Shown here piece after piece: positions 36,196 through 44,615 of a stretch of DNA of 64,000 bases. Under the pieces are notes generated by a model. That model searched no databases and was not told where the DNA came from. It saw only the letters and a list, made by a program, of their open reading frames with translations. The stretch lies in the NCBI RefSeq assembly GCF_900102215.1, contig NZ_FNBG01000008.1:63554-127553 (forward strand), in the 5' to 3' direction. The translations under genes were made by a program, and so were the position numbers. The DNA is from Fontibacillus panacisegetis. GTDB taxonomy: Bacteria > Bacillota > Bacilli > Paenibacillales > Paenibacillaceae. How positions within the stretch are numbered: the stretch's first letter is position 1; every line of letters starts with the position of its first letter.

Positions 36196-37464
36196 ATGAA
36201 GGATAACATATTTAATAAGCGGGTTAGTAGACGCGATATATTAAAAATTGCCGGTGCAGGTAGCATCGGCTTATTACTTGGTGGCGGTACAACAGGAATG
36301 CTTGCGGCCCAAGGTAAACTTGGAAATTCCTCTAACAAAAAGAATTCCTCATCCTCAAACCATGCGGTTGAATTTTACGGCCAGCATCAGAGTGGAATTA
36401 TTACACCTACTCAGAACTTTATGGTCTTCGCGGCATTTGATTTGACGACTTCTTCGGTATCCGATGTTCGCAAATTGTTCCAATCCTGGACTAAATCAGC
36501 TGCAGAAATGAGCAGTGGGCAACTAATCGGCGAAGACAATAATAACTTGAATTTGCCTCCATCCGATACTGGAGAAGCTGCAGGCCTGTCCTCTTCTAAC
36601 TTAACGATCACGTTTGGAGCTGGACCATCCCTGTTTAACAGTCGATTTGGCCTATCCGGGAAACGCCCTGCCTCATTTGAAGACTTACCGAGCTTTCGTG
36701 GTGATGCTCTCCTTCCGGAATGGTGCAACGGCGATTTGGCTATCCAGGTATGCGCTGACGATATGCAGGTCGCCTTTCATGCGATTCGTAATCTGGCTCG
36801 TATCGCACGCGGAACAGCAGTTTTGCGTTGGACCCAAGAGGGATTTCAACGCACTTCACAAGCCGATCCACATCAAGGAACACCACGCAATCTTATGGGA
36901 TTCAAGGATGGAACAGGCAACCCTGATGTCAACGACAGCACCTTAATGAATGAGGTTGTCTGGGCACAAAGCTCTGACGGTGCAGGCTGGATGCATAACG
37001 GAACCTATATGGTAGCTCGTCGTATCCGAATGCGGATTGAAGTATGGGATCGTTCAACACTTGATGATCAGGAGCGCACCTTTGGACGTCATCGGGATTC
37101 AGGGGCTCCACTCGGAGCAACGGATGAATTCGCACCACTTGATCTGGAAGCAAAGAATGCTTCAGGAAAGCCCGCTCTTCCTATGGACTCTCATTCACGC
37201 CTGGCTCATATGGAAGGCAAACTTAAAATATTACGCCGTGCTTATTCCTACACAAGCGGCATGGACTTCAAGACAGGTCAGCTTGATGCCGGGCTGTTCT
37301 TCATTTCTTTTCAAAGGGATATTCAGAAACAGTTTGTGCCAATGCAGAAAATGCTCGCAGCTAACGATAAATTGAACGAATACATTGTTCATGTCGGTAG
37401 TGCTATATTCGCTTGTTTCCCTGGAGTTTCTAAAGGCGGCTACATTGGGGAGACACTTTTCTAA
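36196..37464 (+). CDS. efeB: EfeB-type haem peroxidase (DyP family), Tat-exported
   Basis: This 422-residue protein has a twin-arginine signal (SRRDILKIAGAGSIGLLLGGG, about residues 12-32). The DyP-type peroxidase domain carries the signature GFKDGTGNPD (GxxDG, near residue 235) and the late region YSYTSGMDFKTGQLDAGLFFISFQRDI. EfeB oxidises ferrous iron or releases iron from haem outside the membrane. I set the start at the ATG at 36196 after GGGAGTG; the longer reading frame from 36139 runs into efeO and lacks a site. A Ser/Asn/Lys linker follows the signal. Confidence 0.93.
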   Translation: MKDNIFNKRVSRRDILKIAGAGSIGLLLGGGTTGMLAAQGKLGNSSNKKNSSSSNHAVEFYGQHQSGIITPTQNFMVFAAFDLTTSSVSDVRKLFQSWTKSAAEMSSGQLIGEDNNNLNLPPSDTGEAAGLSSSNLTITFGAGPSLFNSRFGLSGKRPASFEDLPSFRGDALLPEWCNGDLAIQVCADDMQVAFHAIRNLARIARGTAVLRWTQEGFQRTSQADPHQGTPRNLMGFKDGTGNPDVNDSTLMNEVVWAQSSDGAGWMHNGTYMVARRIRMRIEVWDRSTLDDQERTFGRHRDSGAPLGATDEFAPLDLEAKNASGKPALPMDSHSRLAHMEGKLKILRRAYSYTSGMDFKTGQLDAGLFFISFQRDIQKQFVPMQKMLAANDKLNEYIVHVGSAIFACFPGVSKGGYIGETLF

Positions 37465-37485
37465 CATGAAGGAGGAGTAGAAACG

Positions 37486-39303
37486 ATGTTCGTTTCACCC
37501 GCTATAAAACATAATCGGAGGAAGGAATGGTATCATTTCCCGATCTCCCTGCTTATAGGTATTCTGTTGTTCACATTCGTTTTCTCATTTAGACCTCTAT
37601 TGGTACAAGCCGAAGAGGACCCTTCTTTGCAATCGTTGCTGCCTCTCGTAGGTGGGGCCTTAGTAGAAGCTGGAGCACAAAATTGGGACAAAGCATCTTC
37701 TGAGCTGGAGCAGTTTGAGGTGTTATGGAGCAAAATAGATGCATCGGCTTCGCCTGATCTCAGCTCCACCATTCAAAAGCAATTAGCATCGGCTAAAGAG
37801 GCAGTAGGCAGTCAAAATTCCGAGGAAGCCAGCGCTTCCTTGTCACTTCTCGCAAAGCAGGTCAATCAATATGTGAAGGATAATGGGGAAAAGAGCGATT
37901 CACCTGATGGCAAGGAAGTCGCCCGTGAATTGCTGGAACAGGTCAAACAGACGCTTACTCCGCTAGAAAGCGGTGATGTCAGCACCGCCCAAGCTCGATA
38001 CAAGGACATCATTAACGGCTGGAGTAAAGTAGAATCCCCTATACGGAACGGAAATTTTGGCGTCTACAGCAACTTGGAAACCCATATGACGATGATCCGT
38101 GTAGCACTTCAGACCGATCCGCCTAAGGCGGAGCAAGCGGTCAAGGAATTAAGCGATCTTATCGTTCTGCTTCAAAATTATATAGATGGGAAATTGGACG
38201 ACCAAAAATCAGCACCCGGGACCAATTCTGACAAAACCTTGGCCGATGCTGTGGCGCTGCTCCAGCAGGTAAAACAATCGGTTGAGGGGCAAAACGGTAA
38301 TCAGGCTTCGGAGCTCATGCAGCAATTTATTGTTCTGTGGCCCTCTGTTGAAGGGGAAGTCTCCATTTCTTCGGCTACATTATACACAGCTACAGAGAAC
38401 AGCATAACCGAAGCACAGAGCTATCTGGTCTCTGATCCGGTTGATTTCATTAAAGCCGCGCAGGTAATCGACGGAATGATCAGCAGCCTTGAACCTCTGA
38501 CGGAGCGCACTTCTTATTCAGCGTGGGATGCAGCAGTTATCCTGCTCCGTGAAGGTCTGGAAGCCATCCTCGTGCTCGCTGCATTGCTTGCGTTTGTAAA
38601 CCGCACTAAAGATAAGACGGCTCGGAATTTTATATGGGCAGGTGCAGGTACAGGCTTGTTATTATCCGCCGTCATAGCTGTTCTGCTTACTTTCGCAGTA
38701 TCGCAGGCGGTAGCTGGTGGAACCCGAGAGACGATTGAAGGCTTTATCGGTCTGGCAGCCGTAGTGATGATGCTGGCAGTTGGTCATTGGCTGCATAATA
38801 AATCCAGCGGCAAGGCCTGGAGCAAATATTTAGCCAAACAAGTTGGCGGTGCTTTGGAACGTGGAAGTCTATGGTCGTTGTTTGCTCTCTCTGGCCTTGC
38901 TATTTTACGAGAAGGTGCAGAAACTGCCGTGTTCTATATCGGAATGGCTCCGTCGATTGAAAATTCACAGCTAATAATTGGTATAGCCAGTGCGCTAGCT
39001 GCTCTATCAATTATTGGTTTCTGTATTATCCGTTTCAGTGTCAAGCTGCCTATTCGGCCATTCATGCTGGTAGCATCCCTGCTGATTTATTATCTGGTTA
39101 TCCGTTTCATGGGCGAAAGCATCCATGCCTTGCAAATCGGCGGGTTGCTGCCTGCTCACAGCAAAGCATGGCTGCCGACTATAAGCTGGATTGGCGCTTA
39201 CCCAACTTCGGAAACCTTTATCTCTCAGCTAGTCTTACTAGTGTTTGTCATTTGGCAGTTGATTACTGCTGAGCGTAATAATAAAGCTGCTAAAGCCGCA
39301 TAA
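37486..39303 (+). CDS. efeU: EfeU/FTR1-type iron permease with large N-terminal extracellular domain
   Basis: This 605-residue protein begins with a signal or anchor segment (residues 20-42), then a helical extracellular domain to about 345. The FTR1 membrane domain has the two paired REGLE-type motifs: REGLEAILVLAALLAF near residue 356 and REGAETAVFYIGM near 476. Those Glu residues carry iron in FTR1 permeases. The N-terminal domain holds about three internal repeats of a helical unit (for example SLLPLVGGALVEAGAQNWDKASSELEQFEVLW and LADAVALLQQVKQSVEGQNGNQASELMQQFIVLW), similar in kind to the efeO partner region. It is the last gene of the efe operon; AAGGAGGAG precedes the ATG. Confidence 0.92.
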   Translation: MFVSPAIKHNRRKEWYHFPISLLIGILLFTFVFSFRPLLVQAEEDPSLQSLLPLVGGALVEAGAQNWDKASSELEQFEVLWSKIDASASPDLSSTIQKQLASAKEAVGSQNSEEASASLSLLAKQVNQYVKDNGEKSDSPDGKEVARELLEQVKQTLTPLESGDVSTAQARYKDIINGWSKVESPIRNGNFGVYSNLETHMTMIRVALQTDPPKAEQAVKELSDLIVLLQNYIDGKLDDQKSAPGTNSDKTLADAVALLQQVKQSVEGQNGNQASELMQQFIVLWPSVEGEVSISSATLYTATENSITEAQSYLVSDPVDFIKAAQVIDGMISSLEPLTERTSYSAWDAAVILLREGLEAILVLAALLAFVNRTKDKTARNFIWAGAGTGLLLSAVIAVLLTFAVSQAVAGGTRETIEGFIGLAAVVMMLAVGHWLHNKSSGKAWSKYLAKQVGGALERGSLWSLFALSGLAILREGAETAVFYIGMAPSIENSQLIIGIASALAALSIIGFCIIRFSVKLPIRPFMLVASLLIYYLVIRFMGESIHALQIGGLLPAHSKAWLPTISWIGAYPTSETFISQLVLLVFVIWQLITAERNNKAAKAA

Positions 39304-39308
39304 TATGC

Positions 39309-39346
39309 AAAAAACCGTTCGGATCGATATGTCCGGACGGTTTTTT
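39309..39346. terminator. Bidirectional terminator between efeU and the marR-type gene
   Basis: AAAACCGTTCGGAT and GTCCGGACGGTTTT form a GC-rich hairpin with A and T runs on each side, between two convergent genes. Confidence 0.88.
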
Positions 39347-39358
39347 ATATCACAAGAC

Positions 39359-39823
39359 TTATGGGTGTGAATGCGGGAGTGGATGTGGATGTCCTTCCTT
39401 TTCAGCAAACTTCTCGATAATATTGAACAGCACATCTAATTCCTCAGTTGTTAATTCTGAAAGATAGGACCTCAGCACCTCGCGTGTCTTATCCCTTGCT
39501 TTAGTACACACTTCTTCCCCAAGCTCTGTTACAGATAACAGCACAGCCCTGCGATCATTTTCGTCATGCCGACGCTGTACATAGCCACTCTGAACAAGTC
39601 GATCGGTCATTACTGTTATCGCACTTGGTTTAACATCAAGCATTTCTGCCAGAAAGCTTACATTGCAAGTCTTGTTCTTGGCGATCATAGCTAGCATATG
39701 AAACTGGGGTCCTGTTAACCCTAATTCACGATGATTCATAATCTCACTTTTCATCTTGCGAACAGTTCTTGTATACGCATGTTGGAGACGCTCTATATAT
39801 TTGTCACTGAGCTTGATATCCAA
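39359..39823 (-). CDS. MarR-family regulator with a His-rich C-terminal tail
   Basis: This 154-residue regulator has the MarR winged helix (LGLTGPQFHMLAMIAKNKTCNVSFLAEMLDVKPSAITVMTDRLVQSGYVQRRHDENDRRAVLLSVTELG, about residues 33-100). The last ten residues are HPHPLPHSHP, with four His alternating with Pro, a potential metal-binding tail. The start is TTG at 39823 after GAGGAGGAG. It is convergent with the efe operon and close to it, which makes control by iron or another metal worth considering, but no target is visible. Confidence 0.88.
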   Translation of the reverse strand: MDIKLSDKYIERLQHAYTRTVRKMKSEIMNHRELGLTGPQFHMLAMIAKNKTCNVSFLAEMLDVKPSAITVMTDRLVQSGYVQRRHDENDRRAVLLSVTELGEEVCTKARDKTREVLRSYLSELTTEELDVLFNIIEKFAEKEGHPHPLPHSHP

Positions 39824-39916
39824 GCCATTCTCCTCCTCAAACGTAATCCATCATTTCCAGTGTATTATTTTAACATCGAAAAGACAAGGCAACTATCGAA
39901 TCTGACCAAATATACC

Positions 39917-39945
39917 TTGCAATCAACAGCAGAATCATCTATGAT
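39917..39945 (+). promoter_or_regulatory. Promoter of the rpiR-nagB-nagA operon
   Basis: TTGCAA (39917-39922), a 17-bp spacer and TATGAT (39940-39945) form a good sigma-A promoter. Transcription would start near 39952, at the first operator copy. Confidence 0.65.
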
Positions 39946-39951
39946 GAAATC

Positions 39952-39997
39952 AAAATAATTTTCAAATATTAATGATAATACATGAAAATAATTTTCA
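39952..39997 (+). promoter_or_regulatory. Twin operators of the nag operon
   Basis: The 13-mer AAAATAATTTTCA occurs at 39952-39964 and again at 39985-39997. The second is part of the 15-bp palindrome TGAAAATAATTTTCA (39983-39997). The copies are 33 bp apart, about three helical turns, which suits cooperative binding of a dimeric or tetrameric RpiR regulator next to the transcription start. Confidence 0.65.
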
Positions 39998-40014
39998 CTA
40001 TCTGAGGTGATCCT

Positions 40015-40884
40015 ATTCTTACTCCAATTTTGCACGCCCTCTCGACCCATCTTGAGACTCTTGCGCCTCAGGAACGTCGCCTTGGTGAATATATTTTGCA
40101 GGACCCGAATTCAGTCATTCATTTAGGCATTACCGAGTTAGCCAATATGTGCGGGATCAGTCCATCAACAATAACCCGCTTTTGCAAAACCTTTCACTTC
40201 AAAGGGTTTCCCGATTTCAAAATGAAGCTGGCCGGAGAATTGGCGAACAATCCTCATTCTGCGGAGGCTCATTATCAGGATGTAATCGCAGGCAATGACC
40301 TGGGCAAAATTGTACAAGCGATTGAAGCCAACCATCTTGCCTCTATTACCGATACGACCCGACTATTAGATATGGCTCAGCTCAAAAAAGCAGTGGATGT
40401 TCTATGTGCGGCAAAACGTATTGATCTGTATGGCATAGCGACATCTTCGATCATAGCGCAGGATTTTTATCAAAAGCTGGTTCGGATCGGAAAAAATTGC
40501 ACTGCTTTTGCCGATTCCCATATGCAAATTACTGCCGCATCTACGCTTGGTGAAGGAGATGTTGCTCTCGCTATTTCTTATTCGGGTGAAACCCCTGAAA
40601 CGATTGACGCGCTTCGTTGCGCTAAAGATAGTGGAGCAATCACCATCTCCCTGACTCAGTATGGCAATAGTCAGCTTGCTTCTTTAGCTGATGTATCTTT
40701 ATTCTCCTCCTCTTTAGAGGAAGGCATGCGAAGAGGCGATATGGCGTCCAGAATCGCTCAGCTTCATGTCATCGATATCCTGTTTACGGGAATGGTAAGT
40801 ATGGAGTTCCATGATTATATTCCTAAGCTTGAAAGCTCGTATCAAAATGTCCGGATCTACAGAAAACACAGGGAGGGTAAATAG
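40015..40884 (+). CDS. RpiR/MurR-family regulator of the nag operon, probable ATT start
   Basis: The protein has an RpiR helix-turn-helix (LETLAPQERRLGEYILQDPNSVIHLGITELANMCGISPSTITRFCKTFHFKGFPDFKMKLAGEL) and a SIS domain (IDLYGIATSSIIAQDFYQKLVRIG, VALAISYSGETPETIDALRCAKDSGAITISLTQ). The only codon well placed after the GAGGTGAT site is an ATT at 40015; the next candidate, TTG at 40030, is about 20 bases from that site and would cut the usual N-terminal residues. The gene is four bases upstream of nagB. SIS domains of this family sense sugar phosphates, here probably GlcNAc-6-P or GlcN-6-P. Confidence 0.88.
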   Translation: MLTPILHALSTHLETLAPQERRLGEYILQDPNSVIHLGITELANMCGISPSTITRFCKTFHFKGFPDFKMKLAGELANNPHSAEAHYQDVIAGNDLGKIVQAIEANHLASITDTTRLLDMAQLKKAVDVLCAAKRIDLYGIATSSIIAQDFYQKLVRIGKNCTAFADSHMQITAASTLGEGDVALAISYSGETPETIDALRCAKDSGAITISLTQYGNSQLASLADVSLFSSSLEEGMRRGDMASRIAQLHVIDILFTGMVSMEFHDYIPKLESSYQNVRIYRKHREGK

Positions 40885-40887
40885 GAC

Positions 40888-41616
40888 ATGATTAACATCA
40901 TAAAAGTCAACAACGAGCAGCAATTTAATGAGACAGGCGCTGGTATTATCGCCAGCTTGCTTCAATCTAAACCAAGGGCTATCCTCGGTCTCGCAACCGG
41001 AAGTACTCCGGTCGGTGTGTACGGGAAGCTTATCGAGCTTTATCTTGAGGGTGTAGTCAGCTTCAAGCAAGCGAGCAGCTACAATTTAGATGAATATATT
41101 GGTCTGCCAGCCAATCATCCAGAGAGCTACAGACAATTTATGAATGATAAGCTATTCAATCATATCGATATTTTACTGGAAAACACACATGTACCGTCAG
41201 GAAATGCAGTTGATCCCGATAAAGCAGCTGCCGATTACAGTGAGTTGCTTGAAAATGCAGGCCAAATCGATCTTCAACTGCTTGGACTTGGCCATAATGG
41301 ACATATCGGCTTTAACGAGCCCAGCGACGAGCTACAGGGTCCCCCTCATATCGTAACCTTGGATGAACGAACCCGTCAGGCGAATGCCCGTTTCTTTAAA
41401 TCCATCGACGAAGTTCCTACTCATGCTATTACAATGGGAATCGGTTCGATCCTGCATGCCAAACAAATTTTACTTATGGCAAAAGGAGCAGATAAAGCGG
41501 AGATCGTAGCACAAGCTCTGAAAGGCCCGATTACAACCCAATGCCCAGCTTCGTTCTTACAAACTCACCCTAATGTTGTTGTACTTCTAGATCAAGCAGC
41601 AGGGAGATTAGTTTAA
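40888..41616 (+). CDS. nagB: Glucosamine-6-phosphate deaminase
   Basis: This 242-residue enzyme converts glucosamine-6-phosphate to fructose-6-phosphate and ammonia. Motifs are LGLATGSTPVGVYGKLIELY, SYNLDEYIGLPANHPESYRQFM with the catalytic Asp, and LLGLGHNGHIGFNEPSDEL with the ring-opening His. It is the short Bacillus-type form, without the C-terminal extension of the allosteric E. coli enzyme. It sits between the regulator gene and nagA, with only one base before nagA. Confidence 0.96.
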   Translation: MINIIKVNNEQQFNETGAGIIASLLQSKPRAILGLATGSTPVGVYGKLIELYLEGVVSFKQASSYNLDEYIGLPANHPESYRQFMNDKLFNHIDILLENTHVPSGNAVDPDKAAADYSELLENAGQIDLQLLGLGHNGHIGFNEPSDELQGPPHIVTLDERTRQANARFFKSIDEVPTHAITMGIGSILHAKQILLMAKGADKAEIVAQALKGPITTQCPASFLQTHPNVVVLLDQAAGRLV

Positions 41617-41617
41617 T

Positions 41618-42802
41618 ATGAAAACAAACAATAGAAGCTTTACCATCGTTCATGCAAATGTAGTAACGCCTACAGGAATCATTCATGACGGAGCCGTTAC
41701 TGTTCAGGATGGAATCATCAGCTATGTAGGTTCAACATCTGGGCTAACCCGTGCTGGAATTGAACCTGTCGAAATTGTCGATGCTGAAGGTAACTATGTT
41801 ATGCCAGGGTTCATCGACATCCATGTTCATGGAGGTATGCTTGAGGATTTCTCTATGCCTAGTCAAAAAGGTCTTGATGCAATTACGAAGCTGCATTGCA
41901 GTCAAGGAACAACTTCAATGCTGGCAACAACGATGACCATGCCTAAAACTGTCATAGAAAACGTACTTGAAGAAGTACATCAATATATGAGTGGAGACAT
42001 GCCTTACACACAGCTGGTTGGCGTTCATTTGGAAGGACCCTTTATTAGCCCCAAATGGCCGGGTGCTCAAAATCCAGCTCATATCGTCCCTCCGAATAAA
42101 GAATGGGTTGAACAATGGGAGGAACGTTTTCCCGGTCTCATTAAGCAAGTAACCTTCGCCCCGGAACGTGAAGGAGCCTATGAACTAATCGCCTTTTTAC
42201 GCAAAAAGGGCATCGTTGCTGCCGCAGGGCATACAGATGCAACCTATGACGAGATTATGTCTGCGGTTGACGTTGGTCTGCATCATGTCGTGCATATGTT
42301 TAATGCGATGACTCCGCTGCATCATCGTAAGCCTGGTACTGCTGGAGCTGTTCTAAGCACTCCGGCGATCAGTGCAGAAATTATTGCAGACGGCATTCAT
42401 GTTCATCAGGCAGCCATCAAGCTTCTTGCCAGTGTAAAGACAAATCATAATTTGATCCTAATCACGGATGCCATGTCCGCTGCCGGACTAGGTAATGGTG
42501 AATATATGCTTGGGGATCTGCCTGTAATTGTTAAGGATAACGTATGTACGCTGAAGGAAAGTGAAGGAACGTTAGCCGGTAGTACACTTACGATGATTCG
42601 TGGCTTCCGTTATCTCGTTCAGGAAGTTGGTCTCTCCATTGAACAGGCTTCTGAAGCAGCCAGCGGTAATCCAGCCAAACTCATTCGTATAGGGCATCGT
42701 ACAGGCTCCATTGAAACAGATAAACAGGCTGACTTGCTATTAGTGGATCAAGATCTTGAATTAAAGCAAGTTTGGATCAAGGGCCGCCAAATAGAAAATT
42801 AA
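41618..42802 (+). CDS. nagA: N-acetylglucosamine-6-phosphate deacetylase
   Basis: This 394-residue amidohydrolase removes acetate from GlcNAc-6-P. Motifs are MPGFIDIHVHGGMLEDF (metal HxH, near residue 66), LVGVHLEGPFISPKWPGAQNP with the metal Glu, AAGHTDATYDE, VVHMFNAMTPLHHRKPG and ILITDAMSAAG with the catalytic Asp. It ends the operon and, together with nagB, would process GlcNAc-6-P made by NanE or by GlcNAc uptake. A MITE-like element begins 28 bp after its stop. Confidence 0.96.
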   Translation: MKTNNRSFTIVHANVVTPTGIIHDGAVTVQDGIISYVGSTSGLTRAGIEPVEIVDAEGNYVMPGFIDIHVHGGMLEDFSMPSQKGLDAITKLHCSQGTTSMLATTMTMPKTVIENVLEEVHQYMSGDMPYTQLVGVHLEGPFISPKWPGAQNPAHIVPPNKEWVEQWEERFPGLIKQVTFAPEREGAYELIAFLRKKGIVAAAGHTDATYDEIMSAVDVGLHHVVHMFNAMTPLHHRKPGTAGAVLSTPAISAEIIADGIHVHQAAIKLLASVKTNHNLILITDAMSAAGLGNGEYMLGDLPVIVKDNVCTLKESEGTLAGSTLTMIRGFRYLVQEVGLSIEQASEAASGNPAKLIRIGHRTGSIETDKQADLLLVDQDLELKQVWIKGRQIEN

Positions 42803-42829
42803 TTTTATTAATAAAATGCTTCCTAATAA

Positions 42830-43227
42830 AAGGGACTGTCCCAAAAAAGTGTCAAAACTAGAAATAGCGGTGCAAGGAAGATGATCCCTGCACCGCTTGA
42901 TCCTGCCGCATTCTATGACCGTATCTCATGTGTAATCGTGTCATGATGCGGAATTCCTGAAATTCCTGCAAATATACAGGTTTTGATCATGTAAAGCCTC
43001 TAAACGCCCTAAATTGCTGCAAATGTGCAGGCTTTCCCTAAGGATTCTCTTCAAACTAGTCTATTCCGAACCATATTCCTGCATTTTTGCAGGAATATGG
43101 TTCATCCTTTCATGGCTACTTTAAAAAAACTGTATTTTTGCATCCTTTTCCTGATATCTTGCCTTTACACTGCTAAACAAGAAGCGTCCCTCAAAGTTAT
43201 CTTAGATAACTTTTGGGACAGCCTCTT
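42830..43227. mobile_element. MITE-like element, copy B (398 bp)
   Basis: Terminal inverted repeats are AAGGGACTGTCCCAAAA on the left and, as complement on the right, AAGAGGCTGTCCCAAAA, matching at 14 of 17 positions. It has no transposase gene; short reading frames inside are not convincing. It is the fuller copy: it has about 61 bp (near 42885-42945) that copy A at 14325-14666 lacks. Internal palindromes built on CCTGCA and TGCAGG recur. It fills most of the 460-bp gap between nagA and the YhcN-type gene. Confidence 0.78.
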
Positions 43228-43264
43228 TTGCTGAACTATTTTGTGCCCCTGTTATTGATCCTAT

Positions 43265-44212
43265 CTAGCGCGTTACACCACCCATAAAGCCATCCGTAGT
43301 AACTCCACCACGATATCCATTTGTATTCACGTTACTCGGAGTTGTTGGAGCGTAGCCGCTTGGACCTGTCATGGTACCTGTTCGACCAGGGAAAACACGA
43401 TTAATCAAGGTTTGAAAATCAGCCGTCAAATTGTGAAGAGGTGCTCCACTACGTGATTTTGTTCCGTAGTTCCCCATCTCCGTTACAAAATCAGCGTCTT
43501 CTGATACGTAGACGTTACGAATGTGTGGAGCGGATTTTTTTACGGTATGAGCAATAGAATCCTTTAACTTTTGCGGAACCCGATCCGTTACACGTCCTGT
43601 CGTTCCTGTCCCCGTTGTAGTGTTCATTCTATGAAGAGTTCCGTCTGTTGTTGTACCTCTTGTTGTATAACCAGTTCCCATGTTATTTCCTACACCTACA
43701 GGACCTAAAATCCCTGTACTACTTCCAGCGAGTCCATTGTCAGCTATTCCACGTGTACCATAATTAGCCCCATACGGACCAGAAACATTGGTCGTCCCCC
43801 GATTATTGGTTACACCATTAGCTATGATACCGTGATTTGGTGATACCAAACCGTTGGAACGTGTAGTCAAATGAGTACCGTGAGTGGTTACACCATTGCC
43901 ATGGCGCGTAATCGCTACATATGCATCACGATCTGTAACAACTACATGTGCAGCCTGCACTTCTTTAAGCTGCGCTACTCGGTTACTTAACGCCGCACTG
44001 TACCGCATAGAATTAATTTTGTTATGATGACCATTCGTGTTTCGGGTGAACATACGGTTCTGTGGAAGTGAATTTACGTTGTATTTGCCATCAGGGTGTC
44101 TAAGGCTCTGTGTCTTCACATTGTTTCTGGTCGTTCCACAAGCTGTCAACCCAACTGTTCCGGCAAGCAATGCGGCAGATAATGATAAGCTAACTACTTT
44201 GGCTCCACGCAT
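43265..44212 (-). CDS. YhcN/YlaJ-type sporulation lipoprotein
   Basis: This 315-residue lipoprotein has a signal with the lipobox LTAC (Cys24 counted from the chosen start). A YhcN/YlaJ-type domain is split in two. The first part has SNRVAQLKEVQAAHVVVTDRDAYVAIT. The second has DRVPQKLKDSIAHTVKKSAPHIRNVYVSEDADFVTEMGNYG. Between them lies a long Gly/Asn/Thr-rich linker (about residues 105-215). I choose the ATG at 44212 after GGGGGATG; the frame extends upstream without a site. Family members sit in the inner membrane of spores and affect germination or outgrowth. It closes the 43-51 kb minus-strand group. Confidence 0.88.
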   Translation of the reverse strand: MRGAKVVSLSLSAALLAGTVGLTACGTTRNNVKTQSLRHPDGKYNVNSLPQNRMFTRNTNGHHNKINSMRYSAALSNRVAQLKEVQAAHVVVTDRDAYVAITRHGNGVTTHGTHLTTRSNGLVSPNHGIIANGVTNNRGTTNVSGPYGANYGTRGIADNGLAGSSTGILGPVGVGNNMGTGYTTRGTTTDGTLHRMNTTTGTGTTGRVTDRVPQKLKDSIAHTVKKSAPHIRNVYVSEDADFVTEMGNYGTKSRSGAPLHNLTADFQTLINRVFPGRTGTMTGPSGYAPTTPSNVNTNGYRGGVTTDGFMGGVTR

Positions 44213-44336
44213 GTAGTCATCCCCCATCAAATTTAAAATTTTATGATGAACAGGAGTTATCATGCACTGATTCAAAGTAGGCCATTCAGGTAAACTTACC
44301 CGAGTGTAATAAACATGCACGTGATATAAGTGTTCA

Positions 44337-44615
44337 CTACAGTGCCTCCAATAGTCGTCGAATCATTGCCCCGTCAGGAATGGAATACGACCCAGGAAGA
44401 TGAGATGGCATAGATGGCCAAAACAAATCCCCCCTGTTCCAATATAATGGCGTCAAGGAAGCTTTCTCTAAAATAAATTCCTTTCCTAATAAGGTCGGAT
44501 CAAGAGTCATTAGAAAGTCTGAATCGGGATATTTATAGCCACCAGGCAACTTCTCCTCAAAAATGCTCCACATTTCTGTATGAAGCTTCTCAGGATTACA
44601 AATGCTAAATATCAT
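44337..44615 (-). CDS. Hypothetical protein (92 aa), coupled to a glycosyltransferase gene
   Basis: I do not recognise this small protein (SICNPEKLHTEMWSIFEEKLPGGYKYPDSDFLMTLDPTLLGKEFILEKASL). Trp, Tyr, Leu and Pro are frequent. Its start lies within the last codons of the FG-GAP glycosyltransferase gene, an 11-base overlap, so it is probably translationally coupled to it and may be an accessory protein. Confidence 0.6.
   Translation of the reverse strand: MIFSICNPEKLHTEMWSIFEEKLPGGYKYPDSDFLMTLDPTLLGKEFILEKASLTPLYWNRGDLFWPSMPSHLPGSYSIPDGAMIRRLLEAL

Noticed and set aside
39359-39823. Fur or PerR homologue at the efe locus
   Set aside because: The fold pattern is MarR winged-helix, without the Fur HHxH metal motif; only the His tail suggests metal binding.
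43025-43234. Short frame inside copy B of the MITE-like element
   Set aside because: Not preserved in copy A and without a ribosome-binding site.
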